This document shows positions 1-6,958 of a stretch of DNA of 23,844 nt, in pieces (within the stretch, counting starts at the first letter, position 1; every line of letters starts with the position of its first letter). Where the stretch lies: the NCBI GenBank assembly GCA_043806395.1, contig JAZDHC010000038.1:1-23844 (forward strand), given 5' to 3'. Both the position numbers and the translations under genes were made by a program. Source of the stretch: CG2-30-40-21 sp043806395 (GTDB taxonomy: Bacteria > UBA9089 > CG2-30-40-21). The notes under the pieces are model-generated. The model was not told where the DNA came from. It searched no databases and worked only from the letters and a program-made list of their open reading frames with translations.

Positions 1-1
1 A

Positions 2-147
2 AGTGTCGGATAAATAAAGATAGATTCCTGCCTGCGCAGGAATGACAACTCGGTGATTGTTGTCATTCCTGCCCCCGTTTTCACGAGGGTAAACTCCAGC
101 AGGAATCCAGAATATTTGTTGCGACATGTCAAAGTTGACGCGACACT
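2..147. repeat. Palindromic repeat element downstream of galT
   Basis: Nested inverted repeats. The outer ends are AGTGTCG (2-8) and CGACACT (141-147). Inside is a perfect 14-bp stem, GCAGGAATGACAAC at 36-49 against its complement at 59-72, with a 9-nt loop. A further GATTCCTG-type arm at 23-30 pairs with the GCAGGAATC at 99-107. There is no coding capacity. It ends 7 bp from the galT stop codon, so it could act as the transcript end of the galT operon, but there is no T-run of an intrinsic terminator. It may be a small non-autonomous mobile repeat. Confidence 0.65.
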
Positions 148-153
148 ACCTTC

Positions 154-1161
154 CTACGCTCCATAGAGATCCACCTCAACTGTTCTTAACTGCTCGGCAG
201 CCATCTCAGGTGGTGTAGGATTGATATAAAATCCTGTTCCCCATTCAAACCCGGCCAATTTGGTAAGTCTGGGCATTATTTCAATATGCCAGTGATATTC
301 GCTTACGAGATATTTATTAAAGGGTGAAGAGTGAAGAAAAAGATTGTATGGGCAATCACCCAGAATCTTTTCCATACGCATAAAGGTCTCCTTTACCACC
401 TTTGCCAACTCCGTAGTTTCTTCTTCCGAGATATTTTCAAAGGAAGAAGTATGCTCTACAGGCAATATCCATGCCTCAAAAGGCACCCTTGAGGCAAAGG
501 GAGCAATAGCTATCATCGATGAATTATCAACAATCAATCGTTCCTTTAGCCGTCTTTCTTCACGAACAATATCACAAAATATACATCTTTCCTTATAGTT
601 ATAATATTCCTTTGTTCCTTCAATCTCTTCCATAATAGACTTAGGCACGATAGGGGTAGCAAATAGTTGAGAATGCGGGTGTTTTAGCTGTCCACCAGCA
701 CCATATCCATGATTGCAAACAATAATCACATGTCTAAACCTTTTGTCGTCTTTTAATGCCAAAAATCTCTGCCTATATGTCCAAAAAACATGGTAAATCT
801 CCTCAATGCTCATTGTAGCAAGGGTTTTATCATGAGAAGAATTTTCGATAATTATCTCATGTGCCCCAAAGTTATCCATCTTATCATACATACCCTCTCC
901 AAGCCTTTCTATATCTCCATAAAAATTCAGGATTGGATACTTATCCTCAACTACCCTTGTCATCCACCCATTCTGTCTCTTAAAATCCTTTATAACAAAT
1001 AGTTCTGTATCATCCCTTTCTGATTCATGACCCGGACAAAAAGGGCATAGCTTTTCCTCTTTCCAGTCTACACTGACCACAAAATCAGAGGGTCTTTTAG
1101 CCCTTTCCACAGAGATGATTACCCACCGTCCAATTATTGGATCCTTTCTTAATTCTGACAT
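154..1161 (-). CDS. galT: Galactose-1-phosphate uridylyltransferase
   Basis: A 335-aa HIT-superfamily nucleotidyltransferase of the Leloir pathway, which exchanges UMP between UDP-glucose and galactose-1-phosphate in the cytoplasm. The sequence shows the zinc-site pair CPFC (residues 39-42), the active-site HPHSQ (161-165; the second His, H163, is the expected uridylylated nucleophile), a second CIFC pair near 193 and a C-terminal HWHIEIMPR motif. The length is typical. The start is preceded by AAGGGAG at 8-nt spacing and overlaps the 3' end of ricT by 13 bp, so the two are translationally linked. This branch also includes enzymes acting on other hexose-1-phosphates, so exact sugar specificity is inferred. 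It is the last gene of the holB-ricT-galT operon. Confidence 0.9.
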   Translation of the reverse strand: MSELRKDPIIGRWVIISVERAKRPSDFVVSVDWKEEKLCPFCPGHESERDDTELFVIKDFKRQNGWMTRVVEDKYPILNFYGDIERLGEGMYDKMDNFGAHEIIIENSSHDKTLATMSIEEIYHVFWTYRQRFLALKDDKRFRHVIIVCNHGYGAGGQLKHPHSQLFATPIVPKSIMEEIEGTKEYYNYKERCIFCDIVREERRLKERLIVDNSSMIAIAPFASRVPFEAWILPVEHTSSFENISEEETTELAKVVKETFMRMEKILGDCPYNLFLHSSPFNKYLVSEYHWHIEIMPRLTKLAGFEWGTGFYINPTPPEMAAEQLRTVEVDLYGA

Positions 1162-1958
1162 TTACATGCTCCCTTAGTAAATTCCTTTATAGGCATCCAG
1201 ACAATCCGATCATCTGAAAACTTTATTTTTACCTGTTCCTTGACAACATTTACTTCCATAATTGTTCCCTGTTGTTCTCCAATCTTTATTCTGGAACCCT
1301 CCCTTGGAACGCATCGTTTAACAGCCGCATAATTTTTATGTTCATATCCAAGGCAACACATCAAACGGCCACAAGCACCTGATATCTTGCTTGGGGTAAG
1401 GATAAGATTTTGTTCTTTTGCCATCTTTATCGTCACAGAATTAAATTCCTTTAAGAATGTTCCACAACAAAGTTCCCTTCCACACCAGCTAAACCCACCA
1501 AATACCTTTGCCTCATCCCTGACACCAATCTGATGCAATTCAATCCTTGCCTTAAAATGATGTGCCAGTTCCTTAACCAATTCCCTGAAATCAATCCTTC
1601 CCTCAGCCGTAAAATAAAAAATTATCTTTGTACTATCAAATGTATATCGAACAGCAACTAATTTCATATTCAGATCTTTATCCGTAATCTTTTTTACACA
1701 GGTATGATATGCTATAGACTCTTTTTTATCGTTCTTTTCCACAGTTTCCCTGTCCTCTTCCGTAGCCATCCTTATAACCTTTGAATATGGAGTGGTTTCA
1801 TTCTCTATATTTGTTATATTTTGAACAACCGTACCTATATCAAGACAGCGTTCTGATTCAACAACACACACATCCCCCTTTTTTAACCCTATCCCATTAG
1901 CATCAAAAAAGTAAACAGTACTATCCTTATTAAACTTAACCCCAACCCTTTCTATCAT
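1149..1958 (-). CDS. ricT: PSP1-domain protein, RicT/YaaT family
   Basis: PSP1-family protein. In Bacillus, YaaT (RicT) forms a complex with RicA and RicF that carries iron-sulfur clusters and affects mRNA maturation, sporulation and biofilm formation. Visible here are two cysteine groups, WCGRELCCG and ACGRLMCCLG, about 40 residues apart, which are the family's probable cluster ligands. The longest frame opens at a TTG at 1970, but GGAGG lies 5 nt before the ATG at 1958, so I choose ATG 1958 (269 aa). It lies directly upstream of galT with a 13-bp overlap and downstream of holB, as in the Bacillus holB-yaaT order, but a 158-bp repeat now separates it from holB. No RicA or RicF homologue is visible in the window. 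Confidence 0.88.
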   Translation of the reverse strand: MIERVGVKFNKDSTVYFFDANGIGLKKGDVCVVESERCLDIGTVVQNITNIENETTPYSKVIRMATEEDRETVEKNDKKESIAYHTCVKKITDKDLNMKLVAVRYTFDSTKIIFYFTAEGRIDFRELVKELAHHFKARIELHQIGVRDEAKVFGGFSWCGRELCCGTFLKEFNSVTIKMAKEQNLILTPSKISGACGRLMCCLGYEHKNYAAVKRCVPREGSRIKIGEQQGTIMEVNVVKEQVKIKFSDDRIVWMPIKEFTKGACKCQN

Positions 1959-2028
1959 TTCTGCCTCCAACTCCTATTTTCTTACCCTATTACCTTCTCT
2001 TACCTTATGACCTTCCCCCCTGCCCTTA

Positions 2029-2186
2029 GGGCTTGAGAAAAAATAACTTGTACAGTCGTGTCACCAATACATCTTGACTGGCTTCGTTGTTCGTCGCTTA
2101 CATACAGTAGTATGCTCGCTTCTCACGCCTTGCCAGCCAAGCGTCTTGAGTGACTCTTGGTGTACAACTTATTTTTTCTCAAGCCC
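2029..2186. mobile_element. MITE-like element, family 1, copy 1
   Basis: A 158-bp non-coding element bounded by 26-bp terminal inverted repeats starting GGGCTTGAGAAAAAATAA, with one mismatch between ends. The interior forms a further imperfect long hairpin centred on CATACAGTAGTATG. It is flanked by a direct 3-bp duplication TTA (2026-2028 and 2187-2189). A second copy in opposite orientation lies at 8292-8449, with three base differences over 158 bp. It encodes no protein, so it would need a transposase in trans. The right end forms the last two sense codons and the TGA of holB. Confidence 0.88.
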
Positions 2187-3072
2187 TTATGCTTAATAAA
2201 TTAAAAAACATTACCTCTAACCCAAGTGAAAGGTTTATATTCCTTGCAATTTTATCCTTTGTTTTAATTACTTCGGTTATGGCTTGATTATTCGTACGGG
2301 AAGAAAAAAAGTTTGGAATCATCCCTATGATAATATCCAGAATAACCTCTATATCCTCAGAGTATGCCTTTGCCTCTTCAGCAAAATCAAAAACCTTTAC
2401 CTCATTTTTTTTCCCAAATATTTCATTAAGATATTCTTGCACCATAGCTATCTGTTTTTCCACCCCTTTTTCCTTATACTCTATAGCCTTACCCGGTCTA
2501 CCAGCAGAAATACCTGTTAATAAAGATGCTTCTCTTTGACTTATACCCTTTTTCAGGAGAATTTTCTCTCCATCCTGCGGGGACAGAAGATTAAACCGTA
2601 TCAATTGACATCTGGAGACAATTGTTGAAAGCAAGGAGTCAATTGCATTGGTAGTTAAGATAAACAATGTTTTTTCCGGGGGCTCTTCTAAAACTTTCAA
2701 GAAAGCATTTGCTGCTTCATTGTTCATTTTTTCTACATTTTTCAAGATATAAACCCTATATTGAGCCTCAAATATGCCCAAAGAGACATCCTTATTTATC
2801 TCCCGTATCTGTCCAATCTTAATAAATTTACCATCCGCAGTTATCTCTCTTATATCCGGATAATTATCCTCATTAATTCTAACACACACCCGACAAATAT
2901 CACACCCCTGATATGGACAATTGATAGTTTTAGCTACAACCTTAGCCGTAGTTCCCTTTCCTACCCCATCCGGACCAAAAAAAAGATATGCAGATGGAAT
3001 CCTTCCAGCATGAATACTTTGTTTGAGAATTTCTACTGCATGAGTCTGCCCGATTATTGTATTCCATAACAT
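2179..3072 (-). CDS. holB: DNA polymerase III subunit delta'
   Basis: Clamp-loader delta' subunit of DNA polymerase III (AAA+ family), 297 aa, slightly shorter than usual. The N-terminus has a P-loop-like GPDGVGKGT at 33-41, followed by a zinc-type cysteine set (C52, C57, C60, C63) and a later VSRC sensor motif (about 150-156). The ATG at 3072 has AAGGAA 8 nt upstream, and a strong promoter precedes it (3105-3133). The last two residues and the stop codon (Arg-Ala-TGA) are supplied by the inserted repeat. Removing the element and one TTA predicts the frame originally ran seven residues further (...IRAGGKVIR). Function is probably intact because only the extreme C-terminus changes. Confidence 0.92.
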   Translation of the reverse strand: MLWNTIIGQTHAVEILKQSIHAGRIPSAYLFFGPDGVGKGTTAKVVAKTINCPYQGCDICRVCVRINEDNYPDIREITADGKFIKIGQIREINKDVSLGIFEAQYRVYILKNVEKMNNEAANAFLKVLEEPPEKTLFILTTNAIDSLLSTIVSRCQLIRFNLLSPQDGEKILLKKGISQREASLLTGISAGRPGKAIEYKEKGVEKQIAMVQEYLNEIFGKKNEVKVFDFAEEAKAYSEDIEVILDIIIGMIPNFFSSRTNNQAITEVIKTKDKIARNINLSLGLEVMFFNLLSIRA

Positions 3073-3104
3073 CTTGTTTTTCCTTGAATAGTGTTAATTA
3101 TGTT

Positions 3105-3133
3105 ATTGTAGCAGCTTTGGGGCTTGAAGTCAA
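3105..3133 (-). promoter_or_regulatory. Sigma70-type promoter for holB-ricT-galT
   Basis: Read on the minus strand: TTGACT (3133-3128), a 17-bp spacer, then TACAAT (3110-3105). Transcription would start near 3098, about 26 nt upstream of the holB ATG. It gives the downstream genes their own promoter now that accessory DNA separates them from tmk-yaaR. Confidence 0.65.
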
Positions 3134-3419
3134 CAAAAAAGTGAGGATAAGCATTGTTACAGGGGTGATGATTATTTTGCTTGTAAACAATCACCACAAA
3201 GACACAAGGAGTTAAAGGGTTGCATCCCCTTTATTCCCCCATTGGGGAAACCGGGGGAAACCGGGGACAGCACCCTATAAAAATCTAACAAATCGGTATA
3301 CAATAGACGGCGAGGGGGAGAAGGGGGTCAAATCTTTATTCTTGACATTTTGATTGGGGAAACGAAAGAACACATTCCATATCTCCCAATGAATTTCTCT
3401 AAGCATTTTAATTTTTTAC
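3134..3419. other. Gene-free stretch at left edge of accessory insertion
   Basis: No convincing coding frame. It contains a short imperfect duplication of GGGGAAACCGGGG-type sequence near 3243-3270 followed by GACAGCACCC, a pattern often seen in intergenic repeat debris. A lone TTGACA occurs at 3343-3348 without a matching -10. The left boundary of the accessory DNA probably lies in this stretch, but I see no clean end sequence. Confidence 0.4.
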
Positions 3420-3449
3420 TTGACTTAAGTGGTTTTTATAAGGTATAAT
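3420..3449 (+). promoter_or_regulatory. Promoter candidate upstream of hicA
   Basis: TTGACT at 3420-3425, an 18-bp spacer, and a perfect TATAAT at 3444-3449. It would yield a leader of about 175 nt before hicA. The leader contains a 12-codon open frame starting at ATG 3473, which looks too short to be a gene. An autoregulated toxin-antitoxin operon would be expected to have an operator here; I see no clear palindrome over the promoter. Confidence 0.55.
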
Positions 3450-3631
3450 ATTCACCAGATAAGAGAGAGTAAGATGCAGACCTTGAGCATTGAATTCACA
3501 ACAGTTTATTAAACCAGAAGATAAAAAAAGACAATAGAGTAAACCAGACGGGGTTGAGTATTTTATCGTTGGTACACAACATGGAGAATACTTGACACAA
3601 ACTGACTACTATAGTAAAACGAGAGGATAAA

Positions 3632-3889
3632 ATGGGGACATATGAAAAGCTGGCAGCAAAAATTCTAAGTGGAACATCTGATGCCAATATTTCCTTCTCA
3701 GATATATGCCAGTTGCTGGAAAAGTTCGGCTTTGACAAACGGATTAAAGGCGACCACCACATTTTTATAAAAGATGGTGTCGAAGAAATACTGAATTTGC
3801 AACCCAAGAGGTCAAAAGCTAAGCCATATCAGGTAAAGCAAGTTCGTAACCTCATACTCAAATATAGATTGAGACTGGAGGAAAAATGA
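3632..3889 (+). CDS. hicA: HicA-family toxin (mRNA interferase)
   Basis: An 85-aa protein of the HicA/YcfA family, a dsRBD-like fold that cleaves mRNA on ribosomes when not bound by HicB. The motif GDHHIF at 40-45 corresponds to the GSH/GDH catalytic-histidine region (H42 is the likely catalytic residue), followed by the typical basic C-terminal half (KRSKAKPYQVKQVRNLI). AGAGG lies 6 nt upstream of the ATG. It overlaps hicB by 4 bp (ATGA), the usual coupling of the pair. It is longer than many HicA toxins (about 60 aa) because of an N-terminal segment before the SFSDICQLLEKFGF helix, a length also seen in chromosomal HicA/YcfA members. It reads opposite to the flanking housekeeping operons, consistent with accessory cargo. 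Confidence 0.85.
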   Translation: MGTYEKLAAKILSGTSDANISFSDICQLLEKFGFDKRIKGDHHIFIKDGVEEILNLQPKRSKAKPYQVKQVRNLILKYRLRLEEK

Positions 3890-4098
3890 TAAGTAAGCAT
3901 GAAGTAATCATTTATTGGAGCGAGGAAGACGAGACATTTATTGCTGAAGTACCTGAATTGCCTGGATGTATGGCAGACGGGGAAACATATCAAGAAGCTA
4001 TCTTAAATGCTGAAGTTATTATTCAGGAATGGATTGAGACTGCAAAAAAAATAGGACGCTCAATTCCACAACCCAAAGGTCGATTAGTGTATGCCTAA
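3886..4098 (+). CDS. hicB: HicB-family antitoxin
   Basis: A 70-aa HicB antitoxin, a partial RNase H-like fold that binds and blocks HicA. Diagnostic features are a beta-strand start (EVIIYWSEEDETFIAEV), the PELPGCMADGET motif (about 24-35), the EAILNAEVIIQEWIE helix and an IPQPKG end. It is the short form: the frame stops at residue 70 with no C-terminal helix-turn-helix or ribbon-helix-helix domain, so DNA-binding autoregulation is not evident. GGAGG inside the hicA end is its ribosome binding site, and the ATGA overlap couples translation to hicA. Confidence 0.88.
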   Translation: MISKHEVIIYWSEEDETFIAEVPELPGCMADGETYQEAILNAEVIIQEWIETAKKIGRSIPQPKGRLVYA

Positions 4099-4193
4099 TT
4101 AGACAGACAAGAGCAATAAAGCAAGCAACTGAGAGTTAAATAAGTACCCGAAAAAAAGGAAAAGAAAAGAGAAAAACGGCGAAGCGAAGCAAA

Positions 4194-4247
4194 GCCTAAC
4201 CAAAAAATGCACCAGACAAGGAGCTGGTGATTTTTATCGTTCGGGGG
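4194..4247 (+). other. Hairpin after hicB, weakly attC-like
   Basis: GCCTAAC (4194-4200) fits the attC R'' consensus RYYYAAC. A stem follows: AAAAAT and CACCAG pair with CTGGTG and ATTTTT, with a single extrahelical G (4209) and an 8-nt loop. The partner GTTCGGG (4239-4245) fits GTTRRRY poorly. The structure is real on paper, but identity as a cassette recombination site is speculative. Confidence 0.2.
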
Positions 4248-4268
4248 AGGACTCAGTACATCGCATAT

Positions 4269-4681
4269 ATGGGGCACTTTTACATTCCAACAGAAAGCAC
4301 AGAGGATTAGCGACGGTTATTTGCTGACCCTGACAAACACTGGAAAGACGGATACTCCGCCAAGATGCTGGCGACACGGTGACAGAGTACGGGCGGTTTT
4401 CCCGACGAGGTCATCGCTTCGTTTCGTACATCCGACATTCCGCTGTTTTCGGAGTTGCAGTTCGTCGTAGGATTCCCGGAGTACAAAGTAGAGTTGCCCG
4501 GTGGACGGCGACCATCACAGACCGACATCATGGTATTGGCACGGAGTTGCCACGAGTTGGTGGTCATGGCAGATACCAGTTGCTTCACCGAACGGCGTCC
4601 ACATTGCTCACCGCGAAGAGTTTCGTGGCACGAATGGACAGTTGCGAGGCAGATGAATTCCGAACCCAGCGATGCACCTAA
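4269..4681 (+). pseudogene. Degraded hypothetical gene (GYSA-type, possible nuclease-fold family)
   Basis: One frame from ATG 4269 reads as a continuous protein interrupted by TAG (4308-4310) and TGA (4380-4382). Both are one G-to-A change from TGG, and Trp fits the context (ED-W-RRLFADPDKHW and LATR-W-QSTGGFP). Recognisable stretches are FADPDKHWKDGYSAKMLA, PEYKVELPGG and SQTDIMVLAR. Near 4560-4570 the reading continues in another frame as RYQLLHRTASTLL, then ends at TAA 4679, implying a small deletion or frameshift. From memory this resembles the uncharacterised DUF6946-like proteins, whose E-K pattern suggests a restriction-endonuclease-like fold; that assignment is unverified. Base composition is clearly GC-richer than the neighbours, consistent with transfer from another genome. 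Confidence 0.6.
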
Positions 4682-4768
4682 CTGCGGGGAATGCGGCGAG
4701 CTATCGAAGTTTTTTGGTTTACAACGATTATCTTGCTTACATGGTTAGGGGCAGTTCTCCCCGCAGTT
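4674..4768. repeat. Inverted repeats after the pseudogene
   Basis: Two overlapping alternatives. AACTGCGGGGA (4680-4690) is a perfect complement of TCCCCGCAGTT (4758-4768). Alternatively GCACCTAAC (4674-4682) pairs with GTTAGGGGC (4744-4752) with one mismatch, enclosing an imperfect inner stem with a bulged T (4696-4706 against 4725-4736). The second form has attC-like R''/R' ends but irregular spacers. There is no coding content. Confidence 0.5.
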
Positions 4769-4818
4769 GGTGAGCTTATCGTTAAACACATAAAACAATT
4801 TCAAAAGGAGTAAGATAT

Positions 4819-5199
4819 ATGGGCATAATTAACGCAAAGGTATTGCTAAGAAATCCGAGAAAATCAGAATTGGAGCCAGTTGAGGTCGAAGCATTAGTAG
4901 ATTCAGGTGCAGTCCATCTTTGTATTCCAGAACATATAAGAATTCAACTGGAGTTAGATGAAATCGACAAGAAGGAAGTAACTTTGACAGATGGAAACCA
5001 AAAACTTGTTCCGTATGTTGGTCCCATTGAACTTCGTTTTAAGAATCGTATTGGTTTTGCCGGAGCATTAGTTATGGGTGATCAGGCTTTGCTTGGTGCC
5101 ATTCCGATGGAAGATATGGATTTGATTATTATTCCCAAAACTCGAACCTTATGCGTAAATCCAAATAGTCCGAATATTGCGACATCAATAGCCAAGTAA
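4819..5199 (+). CDS. Clan AA (retropepsin-like) aspartic protease
   Basis: A 126-aa single-domain protein of the bacterial retropepsin-like clan AA, expected to act as a homodimer with one catalytic Asp per subunit. The catalytic motif is ALVDSGAVHLCIP (about 26-38), with DSG in place of the commoner DTG; both are used in the clan. The second conserved element, ALLGAIPMEDMDLII, is near 91-105 and corresponds to the hydrophobic-Gly flap-side motif. AAGGAG lies 8 nt before the ATG. No signal peptide or membrane segment is visible, so it is cytoplasmic. It sits alone after the pseudogene in the accessory block, in the same orientation as hicAB. Its substrate is unknown. Confidence 0.75.
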   Translation: MGIINAKVLLRNPRKSELEPVEVEALVDSGAVHLCIPEHIRIQLELDEIDKKEVTLTDGNQKLVPYVGPIELRFKNRIGFAGALVMGDQALLGAIPMEDMDLIIIPKTRTLCVNPNSPNIATSIAK

Positions 5200-5225
5200 A
5201 TGCTTAAATAGCTTATGCAACGCTC

Positions 5226-5243
5226 ACAAATACCATTATTTGT
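5226..5243. terminator. Small hairpin between convergent genes
   Basis: ACAAATA (5226-5232) and TATTTGT (5237-5243) form a 7-bp stem with a CCAT loop between the protease gene and yaaR, which converge here. The stem is AT-rich and lacks a good T-run, so any terminator role is weak. Confidence 0.3.
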
Positions 5244-5261
5244 CAATAAATATTTTTCAAA

Positions 5262-5699
5262 TTACATATACATATCCATCAACAATCCCTGAATAAAGCT
5301 GAGCTTAGAGGCAAGGGCAAGGGGTTTTGCCTGTCTTCGCAGTACATCTTCGGTTAAAGAAATAAGGTTTTCGTTTACTTTTTCTATAAAAAAATACATA
5401 TTCTTCTGGCCTATCTTTTGAGCTGTAACCTGGCTGGTAATATGTTGCTTGAGTACATATAATTCAGAAATAACCTCTTGCATGAATTTTTTAACTATAT
5501 CCTTATACTTTACCAGATTATCATAAATAGGTGTTTCAAGTAATATCTTACTCTGGTCTGATATTTGGGATAATAAGGTCTTAAGTGGTGCTTTTATTGA
5601 GAAATATGGATTGTTGTTATCCATTTCTCCTACTGTAACCTTTTTATTAATTCGGCTGAATCCTGAATTTGTCTCAGAAAGGATCGCATCAATATTCAT
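5262..5699 (-). CDS. yaaR: YaaR-like protein (DUF327)
   Basis: A 145-aa, largely helical soluble protein matching the DUF327/YaaR family in length, content (IYDNLVKYKDIVKKFMQEVI, FFIEKVNENLISLTEDVL) and position. In Firmicutes it lies between tmk and holB. Its molecular function is not known. The ATG overlaps the tmk stop in an ATGA arrangement, so the two are translationally coupled. Family assignment rests mainly on synteny plus the helical pattern; I see no catalytic motif. In this genome the usual next gene, holB, is displaced about 2.2 kb by the accessory block. Confidence 0.7.
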   Translation of the reverse strand: MNIDAILSETNSGFSRINKKVTVGEMDNNNPYFSIKAPLKTLLSQISDQSKILLETPIYDNLVKYKDIVKKFMQEVISELYVLKQHITSQVTAQKIGQKNMYFFIEKVNENLISLTEDVLRRQAKPLALASKLSFIQGLLMDMYM

Positions 5700-6331
5700 T
5701 TAGATACCCCTGCCGTCAAAAGTGTTTTATCTACACAATTACAGACCATTTGATGAACATCATCAATTCCCTTACTTCCATCTATTATCTTAACCCTGTC
5801 TGGTTCAAGCTGGGCTATTTGAAGATACCCATATCTGACCTTATTATGAAATTCGATATTTTCCTGTTCTATTCGATCTAATCTTTTATTTATTGCCCGT
5901 AAATAACCCTGCTCAGACAGAATATCTAATAATATTGTTATATCTGGACTGATGTTTTCAATAACCAATTCGTGTAATCTATGGATTAATGGAATATCAA
6001 TCCCTCTGGCATAACCCTGATACGCAAGAGTAGCATCTATAAATCTATCACATATTACAATTTTATTGGATAATAAAGCTGGCTGAATTACTTCGTGAAT
6101 ATGCTGAACCCGTGAGGCAATATATAATAAATTTTCCGTCAGATTATTCATTGCAGAGTTTTGAGTATCCAAAAGGATCTTTCTTATACTTTCTCCAATA
6201 ATAGTTCCACCAGGCTCTCTGGTATGAATAACAGGATAACCTTTCTTCTTCAGGTATTCAGTCAGTAATAACGCTTGCGTACTTTTACCGCAACATTCAA
6301 TCCCTTCAAAGGTAATAAATATTCCTGCCAT
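5696..6331 (-). CDS. tmk: Thymidylate kinase
   Basis: dTMP kinase, producing dTDP for DNA synthesis. From the chosen start it is 211 aa, normal for the family. The P-loop is FEGIECCGKST (8-18), followed by the dTMP-binding region HTREPGGT and the DRFIDATLAYQGYARG motif that positions the phosphates. The open frame extends to a GTG at 6349, but AGGGAG sits 6 nt before the ATG at 6331 and the protein there begins in the usual MAGIFITFEG style, so I prefer 6331. It is divergent from dnaA across the origin region and has its own promoter at 6365-6393. Confidence 0.93.
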   Translation of the reverse strand: MAGIFITFEGIECCGKSTQALLLTEYLKKKGYPVIHTREPGGTIIGESIRKILLDTQNSAMNNLTENLLYIASRVQHIHEVIQPALLSNKIVICDRFIDATLAYQGYARGIDIPLIHRLHELVIENISPDITILLDILSEQGYLRAINKRLDRIEQENIEFHNKVRYGYLQIAQLEPDRVKIIDGSKGIDDVHQMVCNCVDKTLLTAGVSK

Positions 6332-6364
6332 TATAAACTCCCTAAACACCTGATTTTTTACAAT

Positions 6365-6393
6365 ATCATATCATAAATACGAAAAGAAATCAA
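6365..6393 (-). promoter_or_regulatory. Promoter for tmk-yaaR
   Basis: Minus strand: TTGATT (6393-6388), a 17-bp spacer, TATGAT (6370-6365). The start site would fall near 6358, about 27 nt before the tmk ATG. Confidence 0.55.
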
Positions 6394-6854
6394 GTTGTTT
6401 TTTCATAACCATACATATATATAGTATCTTCTAAACGATTGCCCTACTACAGCTTGTGTTTTAGTTACCCGTGTAGTAATAAATAAAACTCTTTTCATAT
6501 TATATAGTTACAACTTTTTATTTTTTCCTTAATTTTTCTGTTGCTTTTTTTCAAGAATATGATATAATAGGTATTGTTAATATAAAGCAGCTTGTGAATA
6601 ACTTGTGAATAAAGTAAGACTTCCTTGAAATTCCAGTGCTTACAAAGAAAACTAAGAAATAATTCAAATCCCTAATATATCAGAATTTTTCACATAACTC
6701 CTTATACTATAATGGATTACTATAATAATTATGTTATTATTCAATAGTTTATAAAATATAAACAGGTTAAAAAATATTTTGTGAACAAGTTGTGAATAAG
6801 TTTATAACTATTAGAAAATACGGTTAGTTATAAAGAAATATTTAAATACCTTCA
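6394..6854. other. Probable chromosomal origin (oriC), dnaA-proximal
   Basis: A strongly AT-rich, gene-free stretch between divergent tmk and dnaA. TGTGAATAA, the complement of the DnaA box form TTATTCACA, occurs at 6593-6601, 6604-6612 and 6791-6799. Near-matches are TGTGAACAA at 6780-6788 and TTTTTCACA at 6686-6694. The boxes come in two close pairs about 180 bp apart, all but one on the same strand. Neighbouring genes are transcribed away on both sides, as expected at an origin. A TTGCTT-N16-TATAAT promoter candidate for dnaA lies at 6541-6568. The unwinding element is not resolved. Confidence 0.75.
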
Positions 6855-6919
6855 CTTTTTAAGTATTCAAGGGAGGGAGAATACTTTAAGAGAAGATAGC
6901 CAGTGGACTATCTTTTTTT
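6855..6919 (+). promoter_or_regulatory. dnaA leader: purine-loop hairpin followed by intrinsic terminator
   Basis: Hairpin 1: AAGTATTC (6861-6868) and GAATACTT (6879-6886) form a perfect 8-bp stem, extendable to 13 pairs with one mismatch and one wobble, closing a 10-nt loop AAGGGAGGGA. Hairpin 2: AAGATAG (6893-6899) and CTATCTT (6908-6914), with inner CC/GG pairs, lead directly into seven T residues (6913-6919), a textbook Rho-independent terminator. The terminator ends 40 nt before the dnaA ATG, so transcripts from the origin side would have to read through it. It could be an attenuator or the end of an upstream transcript. Confidence 0.65.
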
Positions 6920-6958
6920 AAGGTGATGGAACTCTGCAAGAAAAAGGGAAGGAAAAAA

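Noticed and set aside
3473..3511. 12-codon frame starting MQTLSIEF in the hicA leader
   Set aside because: Too short, no homology recognised, and followed by many stops; possibly the debris of a gene.
3496..3807. 103-aa open frame antisense to hicA
   Set aside because: It overlaps the well-supported HicA frame, has no ribosome site and no recognisable domain.
4379..4748. Two overlapping 97-100-aa frames in the GC-rich stretch as separate genes
   Set aside because: They are explained as pieces of one decayed reading frame starting at 4269.
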